Shown: positions 45,486-54,336, counted from the first letter of the stretch. The stretch is DNA of 64,000 nucleotides from SABI01 sp963678555 (GCA_963678555.2 CAXXJA010000002.1:1178001-1242000), one strand, 5' to 3'. Translations and numbers: made by a program. Notes: generated from the letters alone by a model not told the origin.

Positions 45486-45780
45486 TCAATCTTCCAGCAG
45501 CGCGGATCTTTGTTTAGCTTTGGCGATGTCAGCTTGCTGCGAACTCTTGTTACCACCACCAAGCATGACGATTAAAACGTCCCCCCGTTGCACATAATAC
45601 ATTCTCCAACCCGGACCGAAAAACTCCCGCATTTCATAGATACCATCACCGACAGACTTGGTGTATCCAAGATTACCGTTAGCCGCCCGGTCCAGCCTGC
45701 GCGCTACGTAGCCTGGTCCTGTGGTCTTTGATCCCGTCTAGCCAAACATCAAATTAAGGGAGAGTTTTTATCGTATACAT
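45486..45780 (-). pseudogene. HigB/RelE-type toxin, broken by a stop and a frameshift
   Basis: Read from ATG 45780: MYTIKTLP, stop (TAA at 45754-45756), FDVWLDGIKDHRTR, frame change at about 45711-45722, then YVARRLDRAANGNLG, VGDGIYEMREFFGPGWR, MYYVQRGDVLIVMLGGG and KAKQRSALLED. This is the complete outline of a TIGR02683 RelE-superfamily ribosome-dependent toxin. Two independent lesions at the N-terminal end make a real pseudogene more likely than a sequencing error. The antitoxin follows after 2 nt. Confidence 0.7.
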
Positions 45781-45999
45781 AGTACCATTGTAATCGAACG
45801 ATTACAAACAGTCATGATTGACCGATAGTTTTCCAGAAGTTGCTTCCTCCATTGCCAACTCTTCCTCGCAAGCTAAATTGTCTCCGTCTTACAGATCCTG
45901 AGATATTTGAAAACTTCTCTTGATGGCGGAGGCGAGCTAGCAATCCGAAACAGCTCACATCAACATGATAATTGGTGGATGGGGTTTAACAAAAACACT

Positions 46000-46062
46000 T
46001 AGCTGGTTGTCGTCTGGAAACTCTGGATGGCAATAATTGAGTTTTCAGATCGGAAACGAGCT
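46000..46062 (+). repeat. Dispersed palindromic repeat, copy 3
   Basis: TAGCTGGTTGTCGTCTGGAA at the left and GTTTTCAGATCGGAAACGAG at the right match copy 2 at 42487-42550 in the same orientation. The halves are again imperfect inverted copies. It lies in the gene-free region upstream of the dead toxin, suggesting the whole 38.3-46.1 kb part comes from one genome. Confidence 0.55.
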
Positions 46063-46257
46063 GGTTTTCATCAAAATAAGCTCTTCCCGCCTTTGACGAA
46101 GGAGTGAATAGCACTTTTATTCTCAATAAGATAGGAATTCCGAGGAAGACCGGATCCTCTCGGTCTGTATCGACACTGCTGCCGTCATGGAGGCTCGCGG
46201 CAGATAGATAAAATAGTTCTCCGGCGGGTGGCTCTTCTGCGTTTACTGGTGCTTCAA

Positions 46258-46292
46258 ATCCCCCTCAATCCCCCTTTTTAAAAGGGGGAAGG
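46258..46292. repeat. AATCCCCCT...AAAGGGGGA intergenic hairpin repeat
   Basis: The C-rich/G-rich palindrome (ATCCCCCTCAATCCCCCTTT then AAAAGGGGGAAGG) is a type of short intergenic repeat seen in many bacterial genomes. It carries no gene. In this region (45,781-46,340) no other feature beyond repeat copy 3 is seen. Confidence 0.5.
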
Positions 46293-46346
46293 TCAAATTG
46301 CATGGGGCTCATTCAAGGTCTGTAGATCCTCTCTCGGCGTACAAAT

Positions 46347-46381
46347 AAAAAAGGGTCGGCTTAAATCGCCAACCCTTTTTT
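46347..46381 (-). terminator. Terminator after the tRNA-tail element
   Basis: On the minus strand GGGTTGGC pairs with GCCGACCC through one G-T wobble, with A/T-rich extension and six T after it. It directly follows the tRNA-like 3' end at 46389, as the tRNA's own terminator follows the tRNA. Confidence 0.75.
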
Positions 46382-46388
46382 CTTCGTA

Positions 46389-46532
46389 TGGTCGGGGCGA
46401 GAGGATTTGCCCACTATGTCACCGGCATCCTGCCGGTTCCTGCGTCGGCTCCCCTCCGCTCACTGACGCGGCCATCCTTGGCCGCTTTTCTGACATTCAG
46501 TCAGCGCTCGCTACGCTTCAAATCCTCTCTCG
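46389..46532 (-). ncRNA. Structured element ending in a copy of the tRNA-Pro 3' end
   Basis: On the minus strand the element begins GAGAGGATTTG and ends CAAATCCTCTCGCCCCGACC plus A. The first 11 bases pair perfectly with the 11 bases CAAATCCTCTC near the end, closing a ~110-nt body. The body contains tight hairpins GCGGCC/GGCCGC, CCGGC/GCCGG and TGAC/GTCA. The last 21 bases are identical to the 3' end of tRNA-Pro 200 bp away, including CCA. A terminator follows. I see no open frame of merit. It may be an RNA gene, a tRNA-targeted mobile element remnant, or an ORF-less HEARO/OMEGA-like unit. Transcription from the tRNA promoter would need passage of the tRNA terminator. Confidence 0.45.
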
Positions 46533-46543
46533 AAAGCAATAAC

Positions 46544-46580
46544 AAAAAAGCACTTCCCAAAAAAAATGGAAAGTGCTTTT
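46544..46580 (-). terminator. Terminator of tRNA-Pro
   Basis: On the minus strand AAAAGCACTT pairs with AAGTGCTTTT across a T-rich loop, followed by more T. It lies 9 nt after the tRNA CCA end. Confidence 0.75.
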
Positions 46581-46588
46581 GTTGTAAC

Positions 46589-46665
<77 letters not shown>

Positions 46666-46807
46666 ATACCTGGTATTTTCTGAAGTACGGCGGACATATT
46701 TAGCATCGTTGCAGAGGAAAAGCAAGGATTTTTGCGGCTGCTGCGGGGGAATATTGTTCGTCTTTATTTTTGCGGAGTTAACTGGTATATGCAAGGTGGC
46801 GCTGTGA

Positions 46808-47410
46808 GTGATTGTCAGTCTGGAGGTTGTTTTGACCTGGCTTGTTCTGTTTTTTGCTATCCCCTTGTTTGTGGTTCTGTCTTTTAAAATGAATTCAGGC
46901 TCCGCGGGTTCTTTGCCTCCCATATCTTGTACCAAGCAACAGGTTTTTCTGTCTTTTGCCGAACGGGATGTGCTCGGCTTGCTGGAGCAGATACTGGGCC
47001 CCTCTTACCGCATTTTTGTCAAGGTCCGGCTGGCCGATCTGGTGGTGATCAGGCCGGGACAGGATCCGCAGCAGAGATCTGTTGCGGCCGGGATGGTGGC
47101 CCGCGAAACCGTCTCTTTTGCTATTTTTGATCAGACTCAGAAAGCCATTGTCGCCGTCATTGATCTGACCGAAGGTGGCGATCAAAATAAGCCGCGCAAT
47201 GACTTCGTTGATCAGGCCATGGGATCGGCGGAAATTCCCTATGGGCGGATTCCCCTGCAATTATCCTATTCAAGGCAGGATATTGAAGGGCTGGTGAATG
47301 CCCTGCTGGAGATTGAAGGTCGGACCGTGGTTGAGAATGAAGAACATGTCAGTCTCAACCATGGCGTCGACCAACAGAACTCTGTGCGTTTTGGGGCCAG
47401 TAGCCGCTGA
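46808..47410 (+). CDS. DUF2726 domain protein with N-terminal membrane anchor
   Basis: This protein of up to 200 residues has one N-terminal transmembrane segment (LTWLVLFFAIPLFVVLSF). A cytoplasmic DUF2726 domain follows, with LSFAERDVLGLLEQILG, YRIFVKVRLADLVVI and VSFAIFDQTQKAIVAVIDL. DUF2726 resembles restriction-endonuclease-like folds and is found in proteins of unknown function. GTG 46808 is the outer start; TTG 46832 has a better ribosome site (TGGAGG) and gives 192 residues. It follows the tRNA on the opposite strand. Confidence 0.7.
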   Translation: MIVSLEVVLTWLVLFFAIPLFVVLSFKMNSGSAGSLPPISCTKQQVFLSFAERDVLGLLEQILGPSYRIFVKVRLADLVVIRPGQDPQQRSVAAGMVARETVSFAIFDQTQKAIVAVIDLTEGGDQNKPRNDFVDQAMGSAEIPYGRIPLQLSYSRQDIEGLVNALLEIEGRTVVENEEHVSLNHGVDQQNSVRFGASSR

Positions 47411-47421
47411 AAAGAATCACA

Positions 47422-48072
47422 TCAGCTCGCTTGGGCTAGTTTTATCCCAAGTTGGTAGGCTCTGCGGCAGTCTTCGGGAAAAGCTTCCGCCTTGCGTTGT
47501 TTCTTGTAGACCGGGTCGGCATACTCCATCACCATTTTGGAAAAGTCGTCAACCTGACAGGTATCGTAGGCACAAAAGGTTTCGGCCGAGCCAAGGATGC
47601 GGGCAAAGTAGTCCTCGATAATCTGGAACTGGACTGGGTATTGACGTTCAATGCTGCCCTGCTCACTGAGGTTCATGGTATAGATCAGCGCGGTGTTGAG
47701 TTTTTTGGGAAACCGGGAGCTGGGTGGCTTGGTATAGACCATGGGCGCAAACAGCAGGCGTTCCATGAAACTGCGGGCTTCGCCGGTGACACTGGCAAGA
47801 TAGATGGGTGAGCCGACTACCAGGGCATCGGCCTGCTCCTCGATCTTATCCAGGACCGGAGTCAGATCGTCACGCATGGCGCAGCGACCCTCTGATTTGC
47901 CGTTCACGGTTTTGCAGGCCAGGCAGCTGATGCAGCCCTTGAAGTTGAGGTCGTAGAGGTGGATCAGCGCGGTTTCGGCACCTTGGCTGGCGGCTCCTGC
48001 CAGGGTCTGTTCAAGCAGGGTTGCGGTATTCCATTTTTTGCGGGGACCGGCGTTGATGGCGATAATTTTCAT
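47422..48072 (-). CDS. NAD(P)H-dependent FMN reductase / iron-sulfur flavoprotein-like
   Basis: This 216-residue protein has a flavodoxin-like fold. The N-terminal loop AINAGPRKKWNTATLLEQ binds FMN phosphate, and VVGSPIYLASVTGEARSFMERL is the second conserved loop. A Cys pair (GCISCLACK) and a third Cys (GRCAMRDDL) at residues 50-70 resemble the compact Cys motif of iron-sulfur flavoproteins such as Isf. It could pass electrons to small oxidants; the partner is unknown. It is convergent with the DUF2726 gene, 11 nt away. Confidence 0.85.
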   Translation of the reverse strand: MKIIAINAGPRKKWNTATLLEQTLAGAASQGAETALIHLYDLNFKGCISCLACKTVNGKSEGRCAMRDDLTPVLDKIEEQADALVVGSPIYLASVTGEARSFMERLLFAPMVYTKPPSSRFPKKLNTALIYTMNLSEQGSIERQYPVQFQIIEDYFARILGSAETFCAYDTCQVDDFSKMVMEYADPVYKKQRKAEAFPEDCRRAYQLGIKLAQAS

Positions 48073-48238
48073 GATTCGTAACCTTTTTGCTGGTGATAAG
48101 AATTCTGCGGAGTAAACTTTTCAGGTTCACGGGTTCGCTTCGGGATCATAACCAACCTCGGCACATTTTTCCAGCTGTTGTCAAAGCGATCCTGCTTGCG
48201 TTTGTCCTTTTTATCTTGTTTGTGCCTGCTGCCTGGAG

Positions 48239-49129
48239 ATGACTTTTTTGAACACCTCAGCGTCCTCATTCCCTCTGTTTCGTCTGCTGTTCGGCTCTCT
48301 TTGTATCAGTTTTTCACCTGTCTTTATCAAAGTTGCGGCGGTAGATCCGGACCTGGCCGGGTTTTATCGGATGCTGTTTGCGGTGGGTGGGCTGCTGGCG
48401 CTGTTACTGCTACGCCGGGAGCTGCCGCGCGTGCCGGGGAAAATCCTCTGGCTGCTCGCCGCTTGCGGAATTGCCCTGGGTTCGGACTTCATGTGCTGGC
48501 ATCGCAGTATTGAGCTGATCGGTCCGGGGCTGGCTACTCTACTGGGGAATTTTCAGGTGTTTTTTACGGCGTTTTTCTCCTGGCTGGTGCTGAAAGAGAG
48601 GATCAGCGGGTTGTTTATCGTGGCGGTGGTGCTGGGCGTGACCGGACTGTTTTTGATCACCGGGGTCGATGCGATCGTTTTATCCAGTGACATCAGGCTC
48701 GGGTTGCTGTTGGGGGTGTTCACTGCGCTGGCTTATTCGACCTTCATCATGCTCATGAAAAAAGCCGTGACCGGCAACAAGCTCAGTGGCGTTTCTGTCA
48801 TGCTCTGGATCAGCCTGTTCTGTATGACTTATCTGGGGGCGATCTGCCTGTCCAAGGGAACCTCATTTGCCGTAACCGAAACGTCTTCCCTGTTGGCTCT
48901 GGCCGGGGTCGGCATTTTGGGCAGTACCATCGGCTGGTCGCTGCTCTCCTCTGCCCTCAAAATCGTACCGGCCTCGATTGCCGGCTTGGTCATGCTATTG
49001 CAGCCTGCTTTGTCTTTTGTCTGGGATATCCTGTTGTTCAAGCGGCCGACGGGGTGGCTCGACTATGTCGGGGTGTTGATGATCCTGACGGCGATCTACC
49101 TGGGAACCTTGCGTAACCAGCCGAAATAG
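48239..49129 (+). CDS. EamA/DMT family permease
   Basis: This 296-residue protein has ten predicted transmembrane helices in two EamA repeats (first: FRLLFGSLCISFSPVFIKVA; second: LGLLLGVFTALAYSTFIMLM). The signature LATLLGNFQVFFTAFFSWLVLKER closes the first repeat, and PASIAGLVMLLQPALSFVWD the second. Members export amino acids or other metabolites. There is no partner gene to suggest a substrate. Confidence 0.88.
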   Translation: MTFLNTSASSFPLFRLLFGSLCISFSPVFIKVAAVDPDLAGFYRMLFAVGGLLALLLLRRELPRVPGKILWLLAACGIALGSDFMCWHRSIELIGPGLATLLGNFQVFFTAFFSWLVLKERISGLFIVAVVLGVTGLFLITGVDAIVLSSDIRLGLLLGVFTALAYSTFIMLMKKAVTGNKLSGVSVMLWISLFCMTYLGAICLSKGTSFAVTETSSLLALAGVGILGSTIGWSLLSSALKIVPASIAGLVMLLQPALSFVWDILLFKRPTGWLDYVGVLMILTAIYLGTLRNQPK

Positions 49130-49140
49130 CTCCCGGCCAT

Positions 49141-49368
49141 TCAGTTGGGCCGGGCTGTTTTTTCGTCTTCAAGCTGATGGCGGATTCTGCGGGTGATGAA
49201 AATCGGCAGATAGGAGCGGATGGTGGCTTCCGGCAGAATCTCACTCAGCTGTTTCTCATAACGGGTTCTGATCAATCCACACCGATCAGGAAACTGATCA
49301 CAGAGCACTTCAATGGCATTTTCGTGCTGGTTTTTTTCCACGTCGTTTTTAAACAGGATCGTGTCCAT
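49141..49368 (-). CDS. Small DUF3562-like helical protein
   Basis: This 75-residue protein has the pattern IRTRYEKQLSEILPEATIRS followed by YLPIFITRRIRHQL, as in the DUF3562 family of small helical proteins of unknown role. An upstream AGGAGTCAG is a suitable ribosome site. It is convergent with the EamA gene, 11 nt away. Confidence 0.65.
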   Translation of the reverse strand: MDTILFKNDVEKNQHENAIEVLCDQFPDRCGLIRTRYEKQLSEILPEATIRSYLPIFITRRIRHQLEDEKTARPN

Positions 49369-49463
49369 TGCTGACTCCTTGAGTACGAATTTCGACTCAA
49401 TCTTTCTAGCAGTGGATTGTTAGGATTGTGTTAGCGATTTAATCGAAGTCAAATAATTCTTGC

Positions 49464-50081
49464 TCAGAAGTCTTCCGGAAAGCTGATCTGCCCGGCACTC
49501 AGGTCGGTTAAGCGGGTTCGCAGGGCAGCCAGATGCTCCTGGGCGACGCGGATATGCAGCACGACCTGAGCTGCGAACTGCTGTTCGAGAATGGTGGCTT
49601 CATAGTCGGGCAGCAGCCGTTCGATGCTGCTCAGAAGGGGGTAGGCGCAGCTGAACCTGAGTTCTTCCCAGGCGATTTTTTCAGCGACATCCAACTGCTC
49701 AAGAGCGCTCTGGGCCGCTTGGGTGTAGGCTTTGACCATCCCACCTTTACCCAGTTTGATGCCGCCGAAAAAGCGCGTCACCACTACGGCGAGATCGCCC
49801 AGACCGCTGTGTTGCAGGGCGGTGAGTAGCGGCTTGCCGGCAACGCCATGCGGTTCGCCGTCATCGCTTAAGCCGATCCGGTCGCTGCTGCCGGGCGGTC
49901 CACACAGGTAGGCCCAGCAGTTATGATTAGCGGTGGGGAATTCCTGCTTGAGGCGGGCGACAAAATCCTGGGCCTGATCCGGGGTTTCAACCATTTCGAT
50001 GCTGGCGATAAAACGACTGCGATTGACTTCGATTTCACAACGGCAGGGAGCTGCCGGGATGGGATAGCGAGTCTGGGACAT
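49464..50081 (-). CDS. YigZ / IMPACT family protein
   Basis: This 205-residue protein has the UPF0029/IMPACT N-terminal domain (SRFIASIEMVETPDQAQDFV, NHNCWAYLCG, SDDGEPHGVAGKPLL, VVVTRFFGGIKLGKGGMVKAY) and the short C-terminal DUF1949-like domain. The family is widespread, related to ribosomal protein S5 folds, and of uncertain function, perhaps in translation. ATG 50081 begins the conserved part; the longer frame upstream is the shadow of the next gene. Confidence 0.88.
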   Translation of the reverse strand: MSQTRYPIPAAPCRCEIEVNRSRFIASIEMVETPDQAQDFVARLKQEFPTANHNCWAYLCGPPGSSDRIGLSDDGEPHGVAGKPLLTALQHSGLGDLAVVVTRFFGGIKLGKGGMVKAYTQAAQSALEQLDVAEKIAWEELRFSCAYPLLSSIERLLPDYEATILEQQFAAQVVLHIRVAQEHLAALRTRLTDLSAGQISFPEDF

Positions 50082-50131
50082 GGTGTCTTCAGTCCCCCCT
50101 CCTCCCGGATGGGAAGAGGGGGCGCGTGAGG

Positions 50132-50623
50132 TTAGGGAGTTGGCTGCTGCTTGCGCTGTTTCTCTTCGTGCCAGGTGCAGAGCAGCATAATGCCGACGCC
50201 GATACAGATGGCGCTGTCCGCAACATTGAAGGCCGGCCAGTGGTGGCGGTACCAGTGAGCGTCCAAAAAGTCGATCACCTCGCCGAAGCGCAGCCGGTCG
50301 ATCATGTTGCCGACCGCACCGCTCAGAATCAACCCGAGAGCGGTCAACTGCCATTGTTTTTCGGCAGCAATCCGCCGGCTGTACCAGAGGATGCCAATGA
50401 TGGCAATACTGGAAATGACCAGGAAAAATGGCAGCCGGAAGCCACTGTCGGCAAGCATACCGAAAGCCGCACCGGGATTGCGGACATAGGTGATATGAAA
50501 GAAGTTCTCAATCACCTGGTGCGACTCGCCGATGGTAAAATGAGTATCGATATAGCTTTTGCTCAGCTGGTCGAGGATCAAGCTGACCACGGCAGCCAGA
50601 GCAAAATTCCGGTACTTTTTCAT
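50132..50623 (-). CDS. lspA: Lipoprotein signal peptidase (signal peptidase II)
   Basis: This 163-residue protein has four transmembrane helices and the aspartic protease motifs GAVGNMIDRLRFGEVIDF and FNVADSAICIG. It removes signal peptides from diacylated prolipoproteins, such as the lipoprotein at 55178 and the esterase at 61396. ATG 50623 lies one base after the ileS stop, giving a coupled ileS-lspA operon, a common arrangement in bacteria. Confidence 0.95.
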   Translation of the reverse strand: MKKYRNFALAAVVSLILDQLSKSYIDTHFTIGESHQVIENFFHITYVRNPGAAFGMLADSGFRLPFFLVISSIAIIGILWYSRRIAAEKQWQLTALGLILSGAVGNMIDRLRFGEVIDFLDAHWYRHHWPAFNVADSAICIGVGIMLLCTWHEEKQRKQQPTP

Positions 50624-50624
50624 G

Positions 50625-53402
50625 TCACTCCGCAGCCAGAGCTGCTGCACACCGGGCGCAGACAGTCGGATGTTCAGCGGTTTCGCCGACCGTTGTTGCA
50701 TAGTTCCAGCACCGGTCGCATTTTTCCCCTTCGGCAGCCTGAATCAGGATTTTCAGATCCGGGATCTGCTCGGCGGCGTGGCCGTCGTCCAGCTGGTCCC
50801 GCATCTCAACCTGGGAGACGATGAAATAGGCTGGGAGCAGGTCCTGATACTGAGCCAGCAGGGCTTGCAGGTTGGCCGGAACCTGAAGCACGACTTTGGC
50901 TTCCAGGGATTGACCGATGCGTTTTTCCGCGCGGGCTTTTTCCAGCTGGCGGGACACTTCCGAGCGTACCTTGCGCAGCTGCTCATAGCGTTCTTCCAGC
51001 TCATCATCGATGTAGCCGTTGATGGCGGGAAATTCGGCCAGATGGACGCTTGCTTCGCGCTCGCCCGGCAACCGCTGCCAGATTTCATCGGCGGTAAAGG
51101 TCAGCACCGGAGCAATCATCCGGGTCAATGCATCCAGAATCCGGTACATGGTTGAGCGGGCGCTGCGGTATTCGATACTCGACTTCGGACTGGTATAAAT
51201 GCGGTCCTTGAGAATATCGAGGTAGAAGGAACTCAGGTCCCCGCTGCAGAAGTTGTGCACCGCATGATAAAAGGTGTGGAACTCATAGGTATCGTAGGCC
51301 TTGGCGACCCGTTGCCCAAGGTGTTCCAGGCGGGCCAGGGCCCAGCGGTCGAGTTCAAGCAGGTCGGCGTCAGCGATCATGTCCTGGTCTGGTTCGAAGC
51401 CATTGAGGTTGCCGAGCAGATAGCGGGCGGTGTTGCGGATGCGCCGGTAGGCGTCGGAGAGCCGCTGCAGGGTTTCCTGACCAAGACGGATATCGTCCCG
51501 ATAATCGGTGGCCGAGACCCACATGCGCAGGATTTCAGCTCCGTATTTCTGAATGATTTCTTCCGGAGCGATGACATTGCCCATGGATTTCGACATCGGT
51601 CGGCCGTCCTTATCGAGGACAAAGCCGTGGGTCAGGACCGATTTGTAGGGAGCCCGATCCCTGGTGCCAACCGATTCGAGCAGACTCGAATGGAACCAGC
51701 CGCGATGCTGGTCGGAACCTTCCAGGTACAGGTCAGCCGGGCTGCTCAACTCCTCCCGGTGCTCGCAGACCGCGGCGTGGGACACTCCGGAGTCAAACCA
51801 GACATCGAGGATATCGGTTTCCTTGGTGAATTTGTCATGGCCGCAGGCCGGACAAACGGTCCCCGGCGGCAGCAGCTCGGCGGCATCCTTTTCAAACCAG
51901 ATGTCGCTGCCTGTTTCTTCAAACTGATCAGCGATGTGGTGCATCACTTTGCCGTCATTCAGTGCTTCGCCACACTTTTCACAATAGGCGATGGTGATCG
52001 GCACTCCCCAGCTGCGCTGCCGACTGATACACCAGTCCGGCCGACCGGCGACCATGTTGTAGATCCGGTCGCGACCCCAGGACGGGATCCACTCGACCCG
52101 GTCGATTTCAGTCAGGGCTTTTTGGCGCAGGTCATTATGATCCATGCTGATGAACCATTGCTCGGTGGCCCGGAAAATAACCGGTTTTTTGCAACGCCAG
52201 CAGTGCGGGTAGCTGTGCTCGATTGCGCTTTCGTAGAGGAGGGCGCCGACTTCGGTCAGTTTTTCGTTGACCGCCTGGTTGGCGTCCTTCAGTTTCATCC
52301 CGCCGAACAGCTCCAGATCTTCCCGATAACGACCGTAATCATCAACCGGATTGTAGATCTCCAGACCATATTTGAGGCCGACCATGTAGTCGTCGTGGCC
52401 ATGCCCCGGAGCTGTGTGAACACAGCCGGTACCGGCTTCGAGGGTGACATGGTCGCCGAGCATGATCAGCGAGTTGCGTTCATACAGGGGGTGTTTGCAG
52501 TTCTTGTTGTCGAACAGGGTGGCTTCAAAGGTGGTGGCCACCTGGTAATCCTCAATAGCGAGGGTTTTCAGGACCTGTTGATAAAGGCCTTCGGCCATCA
52601 CCAGCCGCTCCGTCCCGGTGTCGACCGCCACATAGGTCAATTCCGGGTTTAGGCAGATCCCCAGGTTGGCGGGAATGGTCCAGGGGGTGGTGGTCCAGAT
52701 TACAAAGCTCAGCGGCTTGTCGCCAAGTTGCGCCAATGACTCCGGCAGTTCGTCGACATAGGGGAACTTGACGTAGATGGACGGTGAACTGTGATCAGCG
52801 TATTCCACCTCGGCTTCGGCCAAGGCGGTAACGCAGGAGGTACACCAGTGGATCGGTTTCTTCCCTTTGAAGAGCGAGCCTTTTTCTGCCAGTTTGGCCA
52901 GCTCCCTGGCGGTGGCCGCCTCGTAGTGGGTGGTCATGGTCAGGTACGGATCCTGCCAGTTGCCGAAGATGCCGAGGCGCTGAAATTCCTCACTCTGGGT
53001 TTGAATCCAGACCTTGGCATATTCGCGGCATTCCCGGCGGAAGTCGGCTTTGCTCAGCTCGCGTTTTTTCTTGCCGAGCTTTTTGTCGACCATCAGTTCG
53101 ATAGGCAGGCCGTGGCAATCCCAGCCCGGCACATAGGGGGTGTAATAACCCTGCATGCGCTTGCTTTTGACAATAATGTCCTTGAGGATTTTATTGAGCG
53201 CATGGCCCATGTGAATATGCCCGTTGGCATAGGGAGGGCCGTCGTGCAGAATAAAGCTCTGCTTGCCCTGGTGGGCTTTTTCCAGTTGCTCGTTCAGGCC
53301 GATCTGTTGCCAGTTGGCCAGGATTTCCGGTTCCCGTTTGGGCAGGTTGGCGCGCATTGGGAAGTCGGTTTCGGGAAGATTTAAAGTCTCTTTATAGTCC
53401 AT
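50625..53402 (-). CDS. ileS: Isoleucyl-tRNA synthetase
   Basis: This 925-residue class I synthetase has the HIGH motif in PPYANGHIHMGHALNKIL and KMSKS as GRPMSKSMGNV. The CP1 editing domain contains TTTPWTIPANLG and TAPGHGHDDY. The C-terminal zinc finger CDRCWNYATTVG and CARC is of the bacterial type. It charges tRNA-Ile and hydrolyses mischarged valine. It heads the operon with lspA. No T-box leader is seen in the 140 nt upstream. Confidence 0.97.
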   Translation of the reverse strand: MDYKETLNLPETDFPMRANLPKREPEILANWQQIGLNEQLEKAHQGKQSFILHDGPPYANGHIHMGHALNKILKDIIVKSKRMQGYYTPYVPGWDCHGLPIELMVDKKLGKKKRELSKADFRRECREYAKVWIQTQSEEFQRLGIFGNWQDPYLTMTTHYEAATARELAKLAEKGSLFKGKKPIHWCTSCVTALAEAEVEYADHSSPSIYVKFPYVDELPESLAQLGDKPLSFVIWTTTPWTIPANLGICLNPELTYVAVDTGTERLVMAEGLYQQVLKTLAIEDYQVATTFEATLFDNKNCKHPLYERNSLIMLGDHVTLEAGTGCVHTAPGHGHDDYMVGLKYGLEIYNPVDDYGRYREDLELFGGMKLKDANQAVNEKLTEVGALLYESAIEHSYPHCWRCKKPVIFRATEQWFISMDHNDLRQKALTEIDRVEWIPSWGRDRIYNMVAGRPDWCISRQRSWGVPITIAYCEKCGEALNDGKVMHHIADQFEETGSDIWFEKDAAELLPPGTVCPACGHDKFTKETDILDVWFDSGVSHAAVCEHREELSSPADLYLEGSDQHRGWFHSSLLESVGTRDRAPYKSVLTHGFVLDKDGRPMSKSMGNVIAPEEIIQKYGAEILRMWVSATDYRDDIRLGQETLQRLSDAYRRIRNTARYLLGNLNGFEPDQDMIADADLLELDRWALARLEHLGQRVAKAYDTYEFHTFYHAVHNFCSGDLSSFYLDILKDRIYTSPKSSIEYRSARSTMYRILDALTRMIAPVLTFTADEIWQRLPGEREASVHLAEFPAINGYIDDELEERYEQLRKVRSEVSRQLEKARAEKRIGQSLEAKVVLQVPANLQALLAQYQDLLPAYFIVSQVEMRDQLDDGHAAEQIPDLKILIQAAEGEKCDRCWNYATTVGETAEHPTVCARCAAALAAE

Positions 53403-53544
53403 GCCGTTCTCTCCGCAGGGATGGGTGATTCAGAGTGAAAACTAATCCGGCAGGCTAACAAATGCGGACTTGAAGTTCAAGGGGAAAGGCCCGAAACTCA
53501 GGCGTTAAGATCTATTTTTTGCGGGTTTGAGACTTTCCAGCAGG

Positions 53545-54336
53545 TCAGTTGTCGGTTGGGCTGTCTTTAATTTGACCCATGAGTCCGGCCCAGAGCAAGC
53601 CGAGCTTCTCATGGACCCAGTACTCGGTGTCGGCCAGAGTTTTGCTGGAAGGGAAGGTCCACCAGCTTTTGATCGGTTTGCTCAAATGCTCGGTCGGAGC
53701 CGGCTGGGGATCGAGGCCGGCACCTCGGAACAGACCGAGCGCCCTTTGCATGTGCATGGCCGAGGTCACCAGCACCAGTCGCGCCACCGGGAAGACCCGG
53801 GCGATCAATTGGGCTTCTTCAATGGTATCGCGCGGGCCGTCAAAGGTCAGGATGTCATCGTCGGGGACCCCGAGTTCCAAGGCCAGCTCGCGCAGCTTGG
53901 CCGGATAGGAAACCGCATCTGCTGGCGTGGCGCTATAGCCGGTGAGAACCAGTCTGCTGCCGGGATTGAGGCGATAAATGCGGATCCCTTCCACCAGCCG
54001 GACAATGCCGTCCGGCCTGATTTGACTGGTCAATGGCTGGTCTGGAACGGATTGGTGCCAGCTGCCGAGAACAACGATATAGTCGGCCGGGAGATTCTGT
54101 TGGGAATAACTCGGGACGCGATTTTCAAAGTCGGCAAGCAGGCGATGACTGAGCGGAGCATAGCTGCTGATAAAGAGCAATCCGGTTGCCACACAGACCA
54201 GCAAAATGCCGAACCAGCGGGTCTTGCGCCGCAGCATGAAAAGCAGGGCGCCGAGCAGCAGCAACAGGGTAAGGGGAAGCGGCAAGAGCAGGTTGCCGAG
54301 AAACTTTTTCAGCAGGAAGAGGTAGTGGTTGATCAT
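53545..54336 (-). CDS. YdcF/ElyC family membrane protein (DUF218)
   Basis: This 263-residue protein has two N-terminal transmembrane helices (LLLPLPLTLLLLLGALLFML and WFGILLVCVATGLLFISSYA) and a DUF218 domain in the periplasm with the motifs IVVLGS, LVLTGY, DTIEEAQLIARVF and LVTSAMHMQRAL. ElyC-type members affect envelope integrity and peptidoglycan precursors, but the biochemical function is unsettled. Confidence 0.85.
   Translation of the reverse strand: MINHYLFLLKKFLGNLLLPLPLTLLLLLGALLFMLRRKTRWFGILLVCVATGLLFISSYAPLSHRLLADFENRVPSYSQQNLPADYIVVLGSWHQSVPDQPLTSQIRPDGIVRLVEGIRIYRLNPGSRLVLTGYSATPADAVSYPAKLRELALELGVPDDDILTFDGPRDTIEEAQLIARVFPVARLVLVTSAMHMQRALGLFRGAGLDPQPAPTEHLSKPIKSWWTFPSSKTLADTEYWVHEKLGLLWAGLMGQIKDSPTDN

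Noticed and set aside
49464..50354. A longer start for the YigZ gene (GTG/ATG upstream of 50081)
   Set aside because: The extra N-terminal residues are Arg-rich shadow of lspA, and the conserved domain begins at ATG 50081.
51255..52652. A 465-codon plus-strand open frame
   Set aside because: It lies wholly inside ileS on the opposite strand; ileS has all class I motifs, and GC-rich sequence commonly leaves the antisense strand open.
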